DNA of 64,000 bases from Pseudomonadota bacterium (GTDB taxonomy: Bacteria; Pseudomonadota; Gammaproteobacteria; Halothiobacillales; Halothiobacillaceae), in NCBI GenBank assembly GCA_021801265.1, contig JAJYYE010000010.1, forward strand, positions 124,001 through 188,000, read 5' to 3'. The position numbers and the translations under genes were made by a program. Positions 37,317 to 46,638 of this stretch are shown here, piece by piece (the first letter of the stretch is position 1; each line of letters starts with the position of its first letter). The notes below the pieces were generated by a model. It did no database searches. It was not told where the DNA came from and worked only from the letters and a program-made list of their open reading frames with translations.

Positions 37317-37355
37317 AAAAAAAGCAGCCTGCCGTATGCGTAACGGTCAGGCAGG
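37317..37355 (-). promoter_or_regulatory. rpsF leader hairpin with U-run (attenuator or S6:S18-binding element candidate)
   Basis: On the reverse strand, 20 nt before the rpsF ATG, CCTGCC and GGCAGG enclose TGACCGTTACGCATAC, and seven T follow. An alternative fold pairs CCTG/CAGG and CCGT/ACGG, leaving an asymmetric bulge next to a CCG. rpsF leaders in many bacteria carry an S6:S18-binding RNA with a CCG-containing bulge, so this may be the autoregulatory element. It could equally be a simple attenuator. Confidence 0.4.
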
Positions 37356-37426
37356 AGAAAGAAGGTGCGCATTCTACGGGGTTTTCTCCCGTGAAACAAG
37401 GATAAGCACTTGATTTATGCGGATGA

Positions 37427-37828
37427 CTACACGGTAGCGTCCAATTGGCCCTCAATAACCACAAAGGCGAGCGCATGCAGGCGCTCATCGCTCACCGTGA
37501 GATGGGCAACCTGCCCACCCAACGTGTGAAATCGATGCAACGCTTCGCCCGAGAAACGCAAAACCGGCGCGCCCAGTGGGGTATGAATTGTTTCGATATC
37601 GTGGAGCGTAATGCCATCCCGAAATCCTGTGCCAAGCGCTTTGACCGCCGCCTCTTTCGCGGCAAAGCGTTTGGCCAACCAGGCAGCGAAGCGGGGCGAA
37701 TCCGCCGCGGGGGCAGCGGTGCGTTCAGCCTTGCTCAGTATTCGCGCCAATAACCGCTCGCCGTGGCGCGCATAAGCCCACGCCAGCCGTTCAATTTCAA
37801 CCAGATCGGTTCCCATTCCCAAAATCAT
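37427..37828 (-). CDS. acpS: Holo-[acyl-carrier-protein] synthase
   Basis: 133 residues, typical AcpS. MILGMGTDLVEIERL has the metal-binding Asp at residue 8, and WLAKRFAAKEAAVKALG has the second metal ligand Glu and the CoA-binding basic residues. It transfers 4'-phosphopantetheine from CoA to ACP. Last gene of the long run that begins with lepA/lepB; it follows pdxJ by 9 bp. Confidence 0.97.
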   Translation of the reverse strand: MILGMGTDLVEIERLAWAYARHGERLLARILSKAERTAAPAADSPRFAAWLAKRFAAKEAAVKALGTGFRDGITLHDIETIHTPLGAPVLRFSGEALHRFHTLGGQVAHLTVSDERLHALAFVVIEGQLDATV

Positions 37829-37837
37829 GGGTGCGTT

Positions 37838-38590
37838 TTATGGGTGGCGCGCCGAGCGCATCAATTGCTTCATGTCTTGAACGGCTTGGGGCAATCCGAC
37901 AAAAATGGACCGAGCGATAATGGCATGACCAATATTCAATTCTTCAATCTGTCCAATGGCAGCAATCGCCTGTACGTTGTGATAATGCAGCCCATGCCCC
38001 GCATTGACCTGTAGCCCCACATCGGCTGCGTCACGCGCGACCCGGATCAGGTCACTCAAAATCTTTTTTTGGCTCGCATCATCACACGCGTCGGCGTAAT
38101 GCCCCGTGTGCAATTCAATCACGGGCGCTTCACAAGCCACGGCCGCATCAATTTGACGGGGGTCGGCGTCAATGAATAAGGAAACGCGAATACCCGCTGC
38201 GCGCAAGCGGTCGCAGGCAGCATGGATCCGATCAATTTGACCGGCAACATCCAACCCACCCTCGGTAGTGAGCTCTTCACGGCGCTCAGGCACCAGACAG
38301 CAATCATGGGGCTTAATGCGGCAGGCGAGTTCAATCATGTCATCGGTCACGGCCATTTCTAAATTCATACGGGTTTGCAATAAATCCCGCAGGCGCACGA
38401 CATCGCGATCCTGAATATGTCGCCGATCCTCGCGCAAATGCAGGGTGATGCTATCGGCACCGGCCTGCTCCGCCAACAAGGCTGCATGCACGGGATCGGG
38501 ATACAATGTGCCCCGCGCTTGGCGCAAGGTAGCCACATGATCGATATTCAACCCCAACAAGGGCAATTGCGCGGTAATGCGATTGGTCAT
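37838..38590 (-). CDS. pdxJ: Pyridoxine 5'-phosphate synthase
   Basis: 250 residues, TIM-barrel PdxJ that condenses 1-deoxyxylulose 5-phosphate with 3-amino-2-oxopropyl phosphate. [20 protein letters not shown] (about residues 12-31), [20 protein letters not shown] and [12 protein letters not shown] are conserved. The order recO-pdxJ-acpS is conserved in gammaproteobacteria. ATG at 38588-38590, 22 bp after the recO stop. Confidence 0.97.
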   Translation of the reverse strand: MTNRITAQLPLLGLNIDHVATLRQARGTLYPDPVHAALLAEQAGADSITLHLREDRRHIQDRDVVRLRDLLQTRMNLEMAVTDDMIELACRIKPHDCCLVPERREELTTEGGLDVAGQIDRIHAACDRLRAAGIRVSLFIDADPRQIDAAVACEAPVIELHTGHYADACDDASQKKILSDLIRVARDAADVGLQVNAGHGLHYHNVQAIAAIGQIEELNIGHAIIARSIFVGLPQAVQDMKQLMRSARHP

Positions 38591-38612
38591 ACGGTGTCTA
38601 TTCCCAGGGTTT

Positions 38613-39335
38613 TCAAGGATTTTTTTCCATCAAGGTTGAAGGTGCTGCAGGCAAGCCCGCTTGCCATAATGCCCGACTATGAAACAGGGCGGTACCCACA
38701 TGGGGGCGCAATAAATAGTGCATTAAATCCCGAGCGCAGCGACGATCAGCGGCAATGTCTAGGGGTAAATGATCAGCAATAGCCATTAACACACGGCCGG
38801 ATGCAGAAAACCCCGTGGGGTGGTCGCTTAGGATGCCTTGCTGTGCATCGATCCAATACATCTGTTCAGCCGCCAGGGTTTGCCCGGAATCCACGGTGTG
38901 GCGCCAATCAATCCCCACACCCAACTCAATGAGCAGATCACATTCAAAACGCCGAATCACCACGCCAAACTCGACGGCAGGCTGAGCGAGCTGTTCTAGG
39001 CTGCGCGCATAGGCGTGAAACAAGTCCGGCAATGATGCGTTGCGATGCAAAGCGCGCAGCAGCAATTCATTAAAATAAAAACCTACCGCCAGCGCCTGTC
39101 CAGTCAACAGATGGGGGGCGGCAACTGACTCAATTTGCGTGGCGGTTTTCAGCTCGCCGCGACCCGCTAATTGCATCGTTAGCCTGTGAAAAGCCATCGG
39201 CCGCGGTGGAGATTTTTTGCCAATCTGGCGGACGCCCCGCTGCACCGTGGTAATCCAGCCAAATTCCTCGGTTAGCCAGTCAACCATGAGGCTAGTATCC
39301 CGCCATGGCCGCGCATGCAGCACAAATGCGTCCAT
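38613..39335 (-). CDS. recO: DNA repair protein RecO
   Basis: 240 residues from the ATG at 39333-39335. The longer open frame (to 39398) overlaps era and lacks family sequence. An N-terminal OB fold ([20 protein letters not shown], about residues 3-22) is followed by the helical domain ([13 protein letters not shown]). The zinc-finger cysteines found in some RecO proteins are absent, as in E. coli. It loads RecA with RecR on SSB-coated gaps. It lies between era and pdxJ. Confidence 0.95.
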   Translation of the reverse strand: MDAFVLHARPWRDTSLMVDWLTEEFGWITTVQRGVRQIGKKSPPRPMAFHRLTMQLAGRGELKTATQIESVAAPHLLTGQALAVGFYFNELLLRALHRNASLPDLFHAYARSLEQLAQPAVEFGVVIRRFECDLLIELGVGIDWRHTVDSGQTLAAEQMYWIDAQQGILSDHPTGFSASGRVLMAIADHLPLDIAADRRCARDLMHYLLRPHVGTALFHSRALWQAGLPAAPSTLMEKNP

Positions 39336-39351
39336 ACTCACAGACTCATCA

Positions 39352-40305
39352 TCACTCCGGCAACTGATAGCCGAGCGATTGCACCGCCCGTTCATCATCA
39401 GCCCAGTCTTCCCGTACCTTCGCCCACAATCGCAGCATCACCTTGGTATTTAACAGCTGTTCAAGATCATGTCGCGCTTGAATACCAATTTCTTTCAGCT
39501 TGGCGCCGCCCGTACCAATGACAATACCCTTTTGACTGTCCCGCGCGACATAAATCACACCATCGATTTCGGTCAAGGTCGACGTTTCATCAAAACGCTC
39601 AATGAGTACGGTGGTTTTATAGGGCAACTCGTCATGCAGTAACCGTGCGAGTTTTTCTCGGATGATTTCAGCCGCCATAAAGCGGGTGGTGATGGTGGTT
39701 ACCTCATCAGGATCGTACATCGGCTCGCCGGGCGGCAGGTGCTTGAATAAAAGTTCCAGCAAGCCGTCAAACCCACGATCCCGCCGCGCGGAGATGGGAT
39801 ACAGTGCGAGAAAATCATGTCTTGCCTGCATCGCGGTAAGAAAAGGAAACAACTCGACCTTATCACGCACCAAATCGATCTTGTTAATCAATAAGATGGT
39901 AGGCAGTGACGATTGGCGAATGAGCGCCAATACAGCAGCGTCTTCATCATTAAACCGTCCGGCTTGCACCACAAACAAAACCAAATCGACACCATCAAGG
40001 CCACTGCGCGCCGTGCGATTCAGTTGGCGATTTAACGCATCGCTGCCGCCCTGATGAATACCCGGGGTGTCAACAAATACGATTTGCCCACGCGCTTCAC
40101 TCAAAATCCCGGTAATACGATGGCGGGTAGTTTGTGGCTTGGGCGCGGTAATGCTGATTTTTTGTCCCACCAACCGATTGAGCAAACTGGACTTGCCGAC
40201 ATTGGGGCGGCCGACGATCGCAACCTGGCCAAACCGCTGATCCAGTATAGAACCCACAGGGACTTCAGGAAAATCGTTCGAATCAACGGGTAATTCATTT
40301 TTCAT
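39352..40305 (-). CDS. era: GTPase Era
   Basis: 317 residues with an N-terminal extension of about 25 residues before the G domain. G1 GRPNVGKSSLLN, G2/G3 region QTTRHRITGI and DTPGIHQGG, and G4 NKIDL are present. The C-terminal KH domain (VIGTGGAKLKEIGIQARHDL) binds the 3' end of 16S rRNA. Era couples 30S maturation to growth. It follows rnc by 16 bp; the rnc-era-recO order is conserved. Confidence 0.97.
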   Translation of the reverse strand: MKNELPVDSNDFPEVPVGSILDQRFGQVAIVGRPNVGKSSLLNRLVGQKISITAPKPQTTRHRITGILSEARGQIVFVDTPGIHQGGSDALNRQLNRTARSGLDGVDLVLFVVQAGRFNDEDAAVLALIRQSSLPTILLINKIDLVRDKVELFPFLTAMQARHDFLALYPISARRDRGFDGLLELLFKHLPPGEPMYDPDEVTTITTRFMAAEIIREKLARLLHDELPYKTTVLIERFDETSTLTEIDGVIYVARDSQKGIVIGTGGAKLKEIGIQARHDLEQLLNTKVMLRLWAKVREDWADDERAVQSLGYQLPE

Positions 40306-40321
40306 TCAAGAACTTATCCGA

Positions 40322-41062
40322 TTATTCATGAGGGGCTGCCTGATCGCTGGAAGCCCCGGGCTTGTGGGTTAAAATCGCAAACATGCGCTCGGCGGCGCCC
40401 TGCTCTGCTTTGCGCCGAGAGCTACCGCGACCGATGGCGATTTCTGCCGAATCGGCCAAGCGACAGGTCACTTCAAACACCTGTTTATGCGCCTGCCCCC
40501 AAGTGTTGGTGACTTCATAGGCGGGCAGATCCCGTTTGTCACTTTGCAGAAGCTCTTGCAAGCGCGTTTTCGGATCCTTGAGGCTCGCCGCATCCGGCAA
40601 ATTGGCCAACATGGGCTCAAACAGACGTTCCAGCATGGTCTTGGCAACCGAGAAACCCTGGTCAAGATACACTGCGCCAATGGTCGCTTCCAAGGCATCG
40701 GCCAGGATTGAATCCCGACGGAATCCGCCGCTTTTCAATTCACCTGAACCCAAGACCAAATAAGAACCCAGCGACAAATCCCGGGCAATGACAGCCAGGC
40801 TTTCTTCACGCACCAAACTGGCACGCCAACGGGAAAGCTCGCCCTCTGAAGCCGAGGTGCGCAACAGATATAACCGATCCGCGATCACCAGATTCAAAAT
40901 GGCATCGCCCAAAAATTCAAGGCGCTCATTATTCACGTTGCCGGCCGACCGGTGACGCAAGGCCATCTCTAAAAGATCAGGCTGAGAAAACGTGACGCCA
41001 AGACGTTGCGCCAGCTTTTGGGGCGCCGCCACCTGCGGATTGCTGGAATTAAGGGCTAACAT
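40322..41062 (-). CDS. rnc: Ribonuclease III
   Basis: 246 residues. The signature NNERLEFLGDAILNLVIADR (about residues 39-58) and the second acidic site ADALEATIGAVYLD (Asp/Glu) are intact. A C-terminal dsRNA-binding domain follows (about 162-232; KTRLQELLQSDKRDLPAYEV). It processes rRNA precursors and double-stranded mRNAs. The start overlaps the stop of the DUF4845 gene by 14 bp. Confidence 0.97.
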   Translation of the reverse strand: MLALNSSNPQVAAPQKLAQRLGVTFSQPDLLEMALRHRSAGNVNNERLEFLGDAILNLVIADRLYLLRTSASEGELSRWRASLVREESLAVIARDLSLGSYLVLGSGELKSGGFRRDSILADALEATIGAVYLDQGFSVAKTMLERLFEPMLANLPDAASLKDPKTRLQELLQSDKRDLPAYEVTNTWGQAHKQVFEVTCRLADSAEIAIGRGSSRRKAEQGAAERMFAILTHKPGASSDQAAPHE

Positions 41063-41441
41063 TCACTTGGTGTTCAAATGAGGCGACTATGGACAGATTG
41101 CCGACGATATCCGCGCGGCCATCATAGTTATATTCCACTTTCACCCCGCCATTCCCCATCGGGGTGATCTTGAAATCTTTCGAGGTCATATTGTTGATTT
41201 CATTGATATCCAATTGTTTATCGATCGTGGATCGAATGGCACTGGCATCCCCATGAAAATTTTTGAGCTGCGTAAAAATACTCGTGATTTTCTGATCCGT
41301 CAGATACAACGGCACCACTTTCATCAACAAAATAGCCATAAAAAAAGCGATAAACGCGTACATGATCAAACCGATCAGGGTCATCCCCGATTGGCGACCC
41401 GATAGACGATTAGGGTTAAAGTTCAAACGGGTAGGCTTCAT
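41049..41441 (-). CDS. Small membrane protein of the DUF4845 family
   Basis: 130 residues from the ATG at 41439-41441, which has AGAGGA at proper spacing; a start six codons earlier (41459) is possible. One TM helix near the N-terminus (about residues 22-42: GLIMYAFIAFFMAILLMKVV) is followed by a small periplasmic domain. DUF4845 proteins sit between lepB and rnc in Pseudomonas and related genera, and their function is unknown. The N-terminal GMTLIGLI resembles a type IV pilin-like processing segment, which may be coincidental. Confidence 0.85.
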   Translation of the reverse strand: MKPTRLNFNPNRLSGRQSGMTLIGLIMYAFIAFFMAILLMKVVPLYLTDQKITSIFTQLKNFHGDASAIRSTIDKQLDINEINNMTSKDFKITPMGNGGVKVEYNYDGRADIVGNLSIVASFEHQVNVSP

Positions 41442-41476
41442 GCGCAATTCCTCTTCCATTAATAATCAAACAAAAA

Positions 41477-42274
41477 TCAGTGAATACCTTGACCAATTCG
41501 GCTCGCATCAAATTTGCCGTCTTTCCAATCCCAATGCAACCAAATAATGAAGGCCTTGCCCACCAAATTGGCTTCCGGCACAAAGCCCCAGTATCGGCTA
41601 TCGTTACTGTTGTCGCGGTTATCGCCCATCATAAAATACTCATGCGGCGGCACAACCCATTCCCCATCACGACGATAGCCATCTTTTTCAAAGAGCACGT
41701 GATGCTTGATGCCTGTTAAATCCTCTTCATAGACATCGGCACCAGCCATGCGCATGCCATCGTCCCCCGGATATACGCCCACATAGGTTTCCGGCTGCAA
41801 CACATCATTGACCCACAGCTTGTTCCCCACCACCCGGATATGGTCGCCCGGCACACCAATCACCCGCTTGATGTAATCAATTTTCGGGTCTTTCGGATAA
41901 CGAAATACCGCAATGTCCCCCCGTTTAGGTTCGCCAATGGGCAGGATTTTGGTATCCAGCACCGGTAGTCGCAAGCCATAGGCAAATTTATCGACAAGAA
42001 TAAAATCCCCCACCAACAAAGTGGGCATCAGGGAGCCGGACGGAATGCGAAACGGCTCAGCAATGAACGAGCGCACCACCAGTACAATCAACAATACGGG
42101 AAAGAATGACCGCGCATAATCAACCAGTAACGGCTCATGCATGATGATGGGCTGGTCACTGACTTCGCCCGTTGCTGCCCGGCGAACCCGCGCAGGTTTA
42201 AACACGAGGCTATCGGTCAGCCAAATGAGGCCGGACAGCACCGTACCAATCACCAAAATCAACGTAAAATCCAA
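41477..42274 (-). CDS. lepB: Signal peptidase I
   Basis: 265 residues. Two N-terminal TM helices are at about residues 3-20 and 60-78. The catalytic serine is in IPSGSLMPTLLVGD and the lysine general base in DYIKRVIGVPGDHI. FMMGDNRDNSNDSRYWG is the C-terminal signature (box E). It cleaves Sec and Tat signal peptides on the periplasmic side. It follows lepA by 41 bp. Confidence 0.97.
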   Translation of the reverse strand: MDFTLILVIGTVLSGLIWLTDSLVFKPARVRRAATGEVSDQPIIMHEPLLVDYARSFFPVLLIVLVVRSFIAEPFRIPSGSLMPTLLVGDFILVDKFAYGLRLPVLDTKILPIGEPKRGDIAVFRYPKDPKIDYIKRVIGVPGDHIRVVGNKLWVNDVLQPETYVGVYPGDDGMRMAGADVYEEDLTGIKHHVLFEKDGYRRDGEWVVPPHEYFMMGDNRDNSNDSRYWGFVPEANLVGKAFIIWLHWDWKDGKFDASRIGQGIH

Positions 42275-42315
42275 AATCTCTCTCCCCGGTTAATTTGACA
42301 CGGAAGCCGATGCGG

Positions 42316-44124
42316 CTATTTATTCGAGTCCATTTGCAAAATCGCGAGGAATGCTTCCTGCGGCACTTCAACCTGGCCAATTTGCTTCATGCGTTTTTTC
42401 CCTTTTTTCTGTTTATCCAAGAGCTTGCGTTTGCGCGAAATGTCGCCGCCATAGCATTTGGCCAGCACGTTTTTACGTAAGGCTTTCACGGTGCTGCGGG
42501 CGATAATTTTGGCACCAATCGCCGCCTGCACCGCCACTTCGAACATTTGCTGAGGAATCAGTTCCTTGAGTTTTTCAGCCAAATCACGGCCGCGCGATTG
42601 GGAGATACTGCGGTGCACAATCAACGACAGCGCATCCACCATTTCGCCGTTAATCAGCATGTCCATCTTGACCAAATCGGCATCCTGAAATCGCAAGAAT
42701 TTGTAGTCAAATGAAGCATAACCTCGACTCACCGATTTAAGCCGGTCGAAAAAGTCCAGCACCACTTCGCCCAAGGGCAATTCAAATACCAGCGTGACCT
42801 GTTTACCGATATAGCTCAGATTTTTCTGCACGCCGCGTTTTTCAATACACAGGCCAATCACCGCGCCAACGTACTCGTCCGGGCAAAAAATGCTGGCCTC
42901 GATGATCGGCTCGCGCAGCTCTTTGATATTCGTGACATTAGGTAATTGCGCCGGGTTATGAATGCGGTAGGTGGTGCCATCGTTTTCCACGATTTCGTAC
43001 ACCACCGTCGGCGCGGTACCAATTAAATCCAGATCATATTCCCGCTCGAGGCGTTCCTGCACGATTTCCATGTGCAACAGGCCGAGGAATCCACAGCGAA
43101 AGCCAAAGCCCAAGGCTTGTGACACTTCAGGCTCAAAATGCAAAGCCGCGTCATTCAGCCGCAACTTGCGCAATGCTTCGCGCAGGTTTTCGTAATCTTC
43201 ACCTTCGACTGGATACAGCCCGGAAAATACCCTGGGCTGCATTTCTTTAAAGCCCGGCAATGGCGTGGTGGCACCATTTTCCGCGTCAGTCAGCGTGTCG
43301 CCCACCTTCGCCGAATCAATGTCTTTAATCCCCGCGATCACAAAACCAACATCACCGGCAAACAAACCTTCACGCGCCAAGGTTTTCGGTGTAAACACCC
43401 CCACCTTGTCCACGTGGAAGACGTCGCCCGTACCCATGGCCTTGATTTTACGCTTGGGCACAATCGCACCATCGATCACACGCACCAAGGCGATAACGCC
43501 CACATAATTATCGAACCAGGAATCGATAATCAGGGCCTTAAGCGGCCCCGCTTCGTTACCGACCGGTGCGGGGACTTGCTCAATCAAGCGCTCCAGCACA
43601 TCCTCAATGCCCACGCCGGTTTTCGCTGAGGTCAGTACGGCATCGTGCGCATCGATTCCAATGACATCTTCGATTTCTCGCTTCACCCGCTCGGGCTCGG
43701 CGGCAGGCAGGTCAATTTTATTCAGCACCGGCACGACGGTTAAACCCAGATCAATCGCGGTGTAACAGTTCGCAACCGACTGCGCTTCCACGCCTTGTGA
43801 CGCATCGACAATCAGCAGCGCGCCTTCACACGCGGCCAATGAACGGGAAACTTCATACGAAAAATCCACATGCCCCGGCGTATCGATAAAATTTAACCGA
43901 TAAGTTTTGCCATCACGCGATTGATAATCCAGCGATACGCTTTGCGCTTTGATGGTGATGCCGCGCTCGCGCTCAATATCCATGGAGTCGAGCACTTGGG
44001 TATCCATCTCCCGCGCCGTCAAGCCGCCACAGAGCTGGATGATGCGGTCGGACAGGGTGGATTTGCCATGATCGATATGGGCGATAATCGAAAAATTACG
44101 AATCAGCGAGAGCCGTTCGGACAT
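42316..44124 (-). CDS. lepA: Elongation factor 4 (LepA back-translocase)
   Basis: 602 residues from ATG at 44122-44124 (E. coli 599); the frame continues 25 codons upstream without family sequence. GTPase motifs: [12 protein letters not shown] (G1), DTPGHVDF (G3) and [10 protein letters not shown] (G4). The LepA-specific C-terminal domain is present ([18 protein letters not shown] and [20 protein letters not shown]). It acts on stalled ribosomes and in 30S biogenesis. A REP-type repeat lies in the 282-bp gap between lepA and degQ. Confidence 0.97.
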   Translation of the reverse strand: MSERLSLIRNFSIIAHIDHGKSTLSDRIIQLCGGLTAREMDTQVLDSMDIERERGITIKAQSVSLDYQSRDGKTYRLNFIDTPGHVDFSYEVSRSLAACEGALLIVDASQGVEAQSVANCYTAIDLGLTVVPVLNKIDLPAAEPERVKREIEDVIGIDAHDAVLTSAKTGVGIEDVLERLIEQVPAPVGNEAGPLKALIIDSWFDNYVGVIALVRVIDGAIVPKRKIKAMGTGDVFHVDKVGVFTPKTLAREGLFAGDVGFVIAGIKDIDSAKVGDTLTDAENGATTPLPGFKEMQPRVFSGLYPVEGEDYENLREALRKLRLNDAALHFEPEVSQALGFGFRCGFLGLLHMEIVQERLEREYDLDLIGTAPTVVYEIVENDGTTYRIHNPAQLPNVTNIKELREPIIEASIFCPDEYVGAVIGLCIEKRGVQKNLSYIGKQVTLVFELPLGEVVLDFFDRLKSVSRGYASFDYKFLRFQDADLVKMDMLINGEMVDALSLIVHRSISQSRGRDLAEKLKELIPQQMFEVAVQAAIGAKIIARSTVKALRKNVLAKCYGGDISRKRKLLDKQKKGKKRMKQIGQVEVPQEAFLAILQMDSNK

Positions 44125-44287
44125 AAAACTACTCAATCTTAAAATGAACGATGTGGACAAACCGGCTGACCGACCAACGCACCGCGTTTGATCCAACAAA
44201 CCGATTAAAAAGCGGCGCAGTATAACCGATTCGGGTGTCAGGGAACCTGATTAACTCCCGCGCACGACGCCAAGCCTGACAACACCC

Positions 44288-44400
44288 GTAGGAGGGGACT
44301 TATCCCTGACAGCACGGCCAGATCGTGCGTACCGTGCTGTCGATTATCTTTTGGCGCCGCAGTGCGGCTTATGAAGGAGCAAATCTGCTGCCCTGGAATA
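44288..44400. repeat. REP-like repeat between degQ and lepA
   Basis: Begins GTAGGAGGGGACTTATCCC, a variant of the GTAG hairpin at 8727. It is followed by CAGCACGG ... CCGTGCTG, a further inverted pair, then GAAGGAGCAAATCTGCTGCCC. It would form paired stem-loops in the transcript between degQ and lepA, and may act as a partial terminator or mRNA stabiliser. Confidence 0.55.
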
Positions 44401-44406
44401 GACGGG

Positions 44407-45924
44407 CTAATCGGGTTGCAACGACAACGCGAGAAAATGTTGTGATGAACCGCGCCGAATCAGCACCGCATTGGGCGCATCTTTCTTGGCGGATTGAAAA
44501 GCCGTTTCTGCCGCATCCAATGAATCCAGGGGATGCCGATTCAGCGACAACAAAATATCTTGCGCGGCCAACCCGGCGGCGGCGGCGGGACCCTCGGGCT
44601 CCACGGCTTTGACACGGATCATACCCGCATCGTCAGTGAGCAATAGTCCGAAATTATCTACGATTAAATCATGCGATTTCATGGATTGAATTTGCGTGGG
44701 TGCACGCTGAGGTAAAACGCCTAATTTAACGTCAACGCGGTGCGATTTACCTTGCGTCAACACGGTGAGTTTTACCTCAGTTCCCGGCGGTAATACGCCG
44801 ATGGTTTGGGGCAAATCAGATGATTCGGTAATGGCGTGGCCATTGGCCGCCACAATAATGTCGCCCGGTTGCAAGTCTGATTGCTCCGCCGGTGAACCGG
44901 CAACAAAGCCCGTAATCAAAGCACCCTGCGGACGATCCAATCCCATCGCCGAAGCCATGGCTCGATCCAGCGATTGAATTTGCACGCCTAAAAAGCCGCG
45001 CTCAACCACCCCGCCTTTCTTTAACTGATCAGCGACCTGCATCGCATAATTAATTGGGATCGAAAAGGATAAGCCGTTGTAGCCGCCCGACTCGGTCAAA
45101 ATCTGCGCGTTAATGCCAATGACTTGACCTTGAATATTAAACAAGGGTCCACCGGAACTCCCCGGATTAATCGCGACATCGGTTTGCAGAAAAGGGACAT
45201 AGCGTTGATCGGCATCACCCGGCAGCGCGCGGCCTTTAGCGCTGATAATGCCCGCCGTGACTGAATGGTCGAACCCAAACGGTGAGCCAATGGCAACCGC
45301 CCATTGCCCCGGTTTCACCAAATCGGAATTACCAATTTTGACCGGCTCAAGGTGATCGGCATCAATCTTGAGCAAGGCGATATCGCCCGCTTTATCGCTG
45401 CCTTTCACTTGGGCCTTCAGCTCTCGACCATCCGCCAACCGCACAAATACTTGGGTAGAGCCGTCAATTACATGTTGATTGGTTAAAATATAACCATCCC
45501 GACTCAGAATAAATCCCGAACCACTATTCGTATCGGAGGGCTCGGGGGGCTGGCTTGAACCTTGAGTTGAATCATCAGAATTTCCAGCGTCGGGCGCAGA
45601 ACCGTTAAACCCAAAAAACTGATGAAAAAATTGATTGAGCTGATCTTCTTTAGAGGGTGATTTTTCGGGCGCAATTGAATCCGGCAGCGCCGATAAGGGC
45701 GCGATGGCGGTGATATTCACCACGGAATCATTATTTGCGGCTACCAGCGCAGAAAAATCGGGCAAACCCGTGACCTGCGTTGTGGATTTTTGTTCACCGC
45801 AGGCGGTTAAATTGACCGTTAACACCGCCGCCAGCAGTACGCTCAGTAAGGCAGACCGATGGGGAGGGATCAACAGTTGCCGTGACCGGCCTAATAAATT
45901 GCACGAGGAGAAACGAGGAATCAC
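44407..45924 (-). CDS. DegQ/MucD-family periplasmic serine protease (predicted lipoprotein)
   Basis: 505 residues, HtrA family. The catalytic His is in ILTNQHVIDGS, Asp in KAGDIALLKID and Ser in NPGSSGGPLFN. Two PDZ domains follow (about residues 300-390 and 410-500). The N-terminal segment SVLLAAVLTVNLTAC ends in a lipobox, so this copy is probably a membrane-anchored lipoprotein, unlike soluble DegP/DegQ. The start is a GTG at 45922-45924. Its location after rseC inside the sigma-E block corresponds to mucD in Pseudomonas. It degrades misfolded envelope proteins. A 147-bp gap after rseC may hold a separate promoter. Confidence 0.93.
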   Translation of the reverse strand: MIPRFSSCNLLGRSRQLLIPPHRSALLSVLLAAVLTVNLTACGEQKSTTQVTGLPDFSALVAANNDSVVNITAIAPLSALPDSIAPEKSPSKEDQLNQFFHQFFGFNGSAPDAGNSDDSTQGSSQPPEPSDTNSGSGFILSRDGYILTNQHVIDGSTQVFVRLADGRELKAQVKGSDKAGDIALLKIDADHLEPVKIGNSDLVKPGQWAVAIGSPFGFDHSVTAGIISAKGRALPGDADQRYVPFLQTDVAINPGSSGGPLFNIQGQVIGINAQILTESGGYNGLSFSIPINYAMQVADQLKKGGVVERGFLGVQIQSLDRAMASAMGLDRPQGALITGFVAGSPAEQSDLQPGDIIVAANGHAITESSDLPQTIGVLPPGTEVKLTVLTQGKSHRVDVKLGVLPQRAPTQIQSMKSHDLIVDNFGLLLTDDAGMIRVKAVEPEGPAAAAGLAAQDILLSLNRHPLDSLDAAETAFQSAKKDAPNAVLIRRGSSQHFLALSLQPD

Positions 45925-46071
45925 AGTTGGCGTACACCCTAAAACAAAAGATAAATCATCCTATCACCCGGTTCCGCCAAACACGCATTTTATGCACGAA
46001 TTAATCCGACCTAATCCGAATTATTGTGGGGCACACAATTGTTTTGATTCGGCGGCCAGCGCACGGTGTCA

Positions 46072-46638
46072 TTAAAGGCGCTCAATTCGGGGCGCATACC
46101 GACCGCTCAGTGATAGCCCATTTTGACGACGCGCAATCCAGAGCAGGGATAGACCGAACCCTAAAACCCCACCTAAAATCGCCGCACTATTCGAACTCAT
46201 CAGCACTTGACCGCAAAGTGCACCGATCATCAACCCCAATAACGGTAATAAATACATCAAAATCGAGGCTTGCACCAAGGCTGCGGCCGGCAAAACCAGT
46301 CGAACCCGATCCCCGATTTGAACCGGCAAGGCCGTCAAGGCCGTTACCTGATGCTGCTTACGATTGAGTGCTTTTTGCATTAAACCCACCCCGCAACTAC
46401 CCCGAGAGGCGCAGGACTGACAACCGCTTTGACGTTGTGTTTCGACAATGACACCACCCGCCACCAAGGCAACCACGATGCCTTCTTCCCGAATAACGGA
46501 TTCATCCGCACCCTGCTCATTCGGCTCAATACCGGAGCGCGCGTCCCATTGGGCCAGTTGTTGTTCGGCAAACGGTACCGAGCCTAAAACAGGGGCTTCC
46601 TTTAAAGAAGGGCGGGGGGTTGGTGGCGATGAATTCAC
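46072..46638 (-). CDS. rseC: RseC/MucC-family membrane protein
   Basis: 188 residues. The cysteine cluster of the family is CQSCASRGSCGVG (about residues 72-84), and two TM helices follow (about 118-138 and 143-163). The first 45 residues extend beyond E. coli RseC and may not be translated; the start given is a GTG that overlaps the rseB stop. RseC modulates the sigma-E/anti-sigma system and takes part in SoxR reduction in E. coli, where it couples with Rsx. Third regulator gene of the block. Confidence 0.88.
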   Translation of the reverse strand: MNSSPPTPRPSLKEAPVLGSVPFAEQQLAQWDARSGIEPNEQGADESVIREEGIVVALVAGGVIVETQRQSGCQSCASRGSCGVGLMQKALNRKQHQVTALTALPVQIGDRVRLVLPAAALVQASILMYLLPLLGLMIGALCGQVLMSSNSAAILGGVLGFGLSLLWIARRQNGLSLSGRYAPRIERL

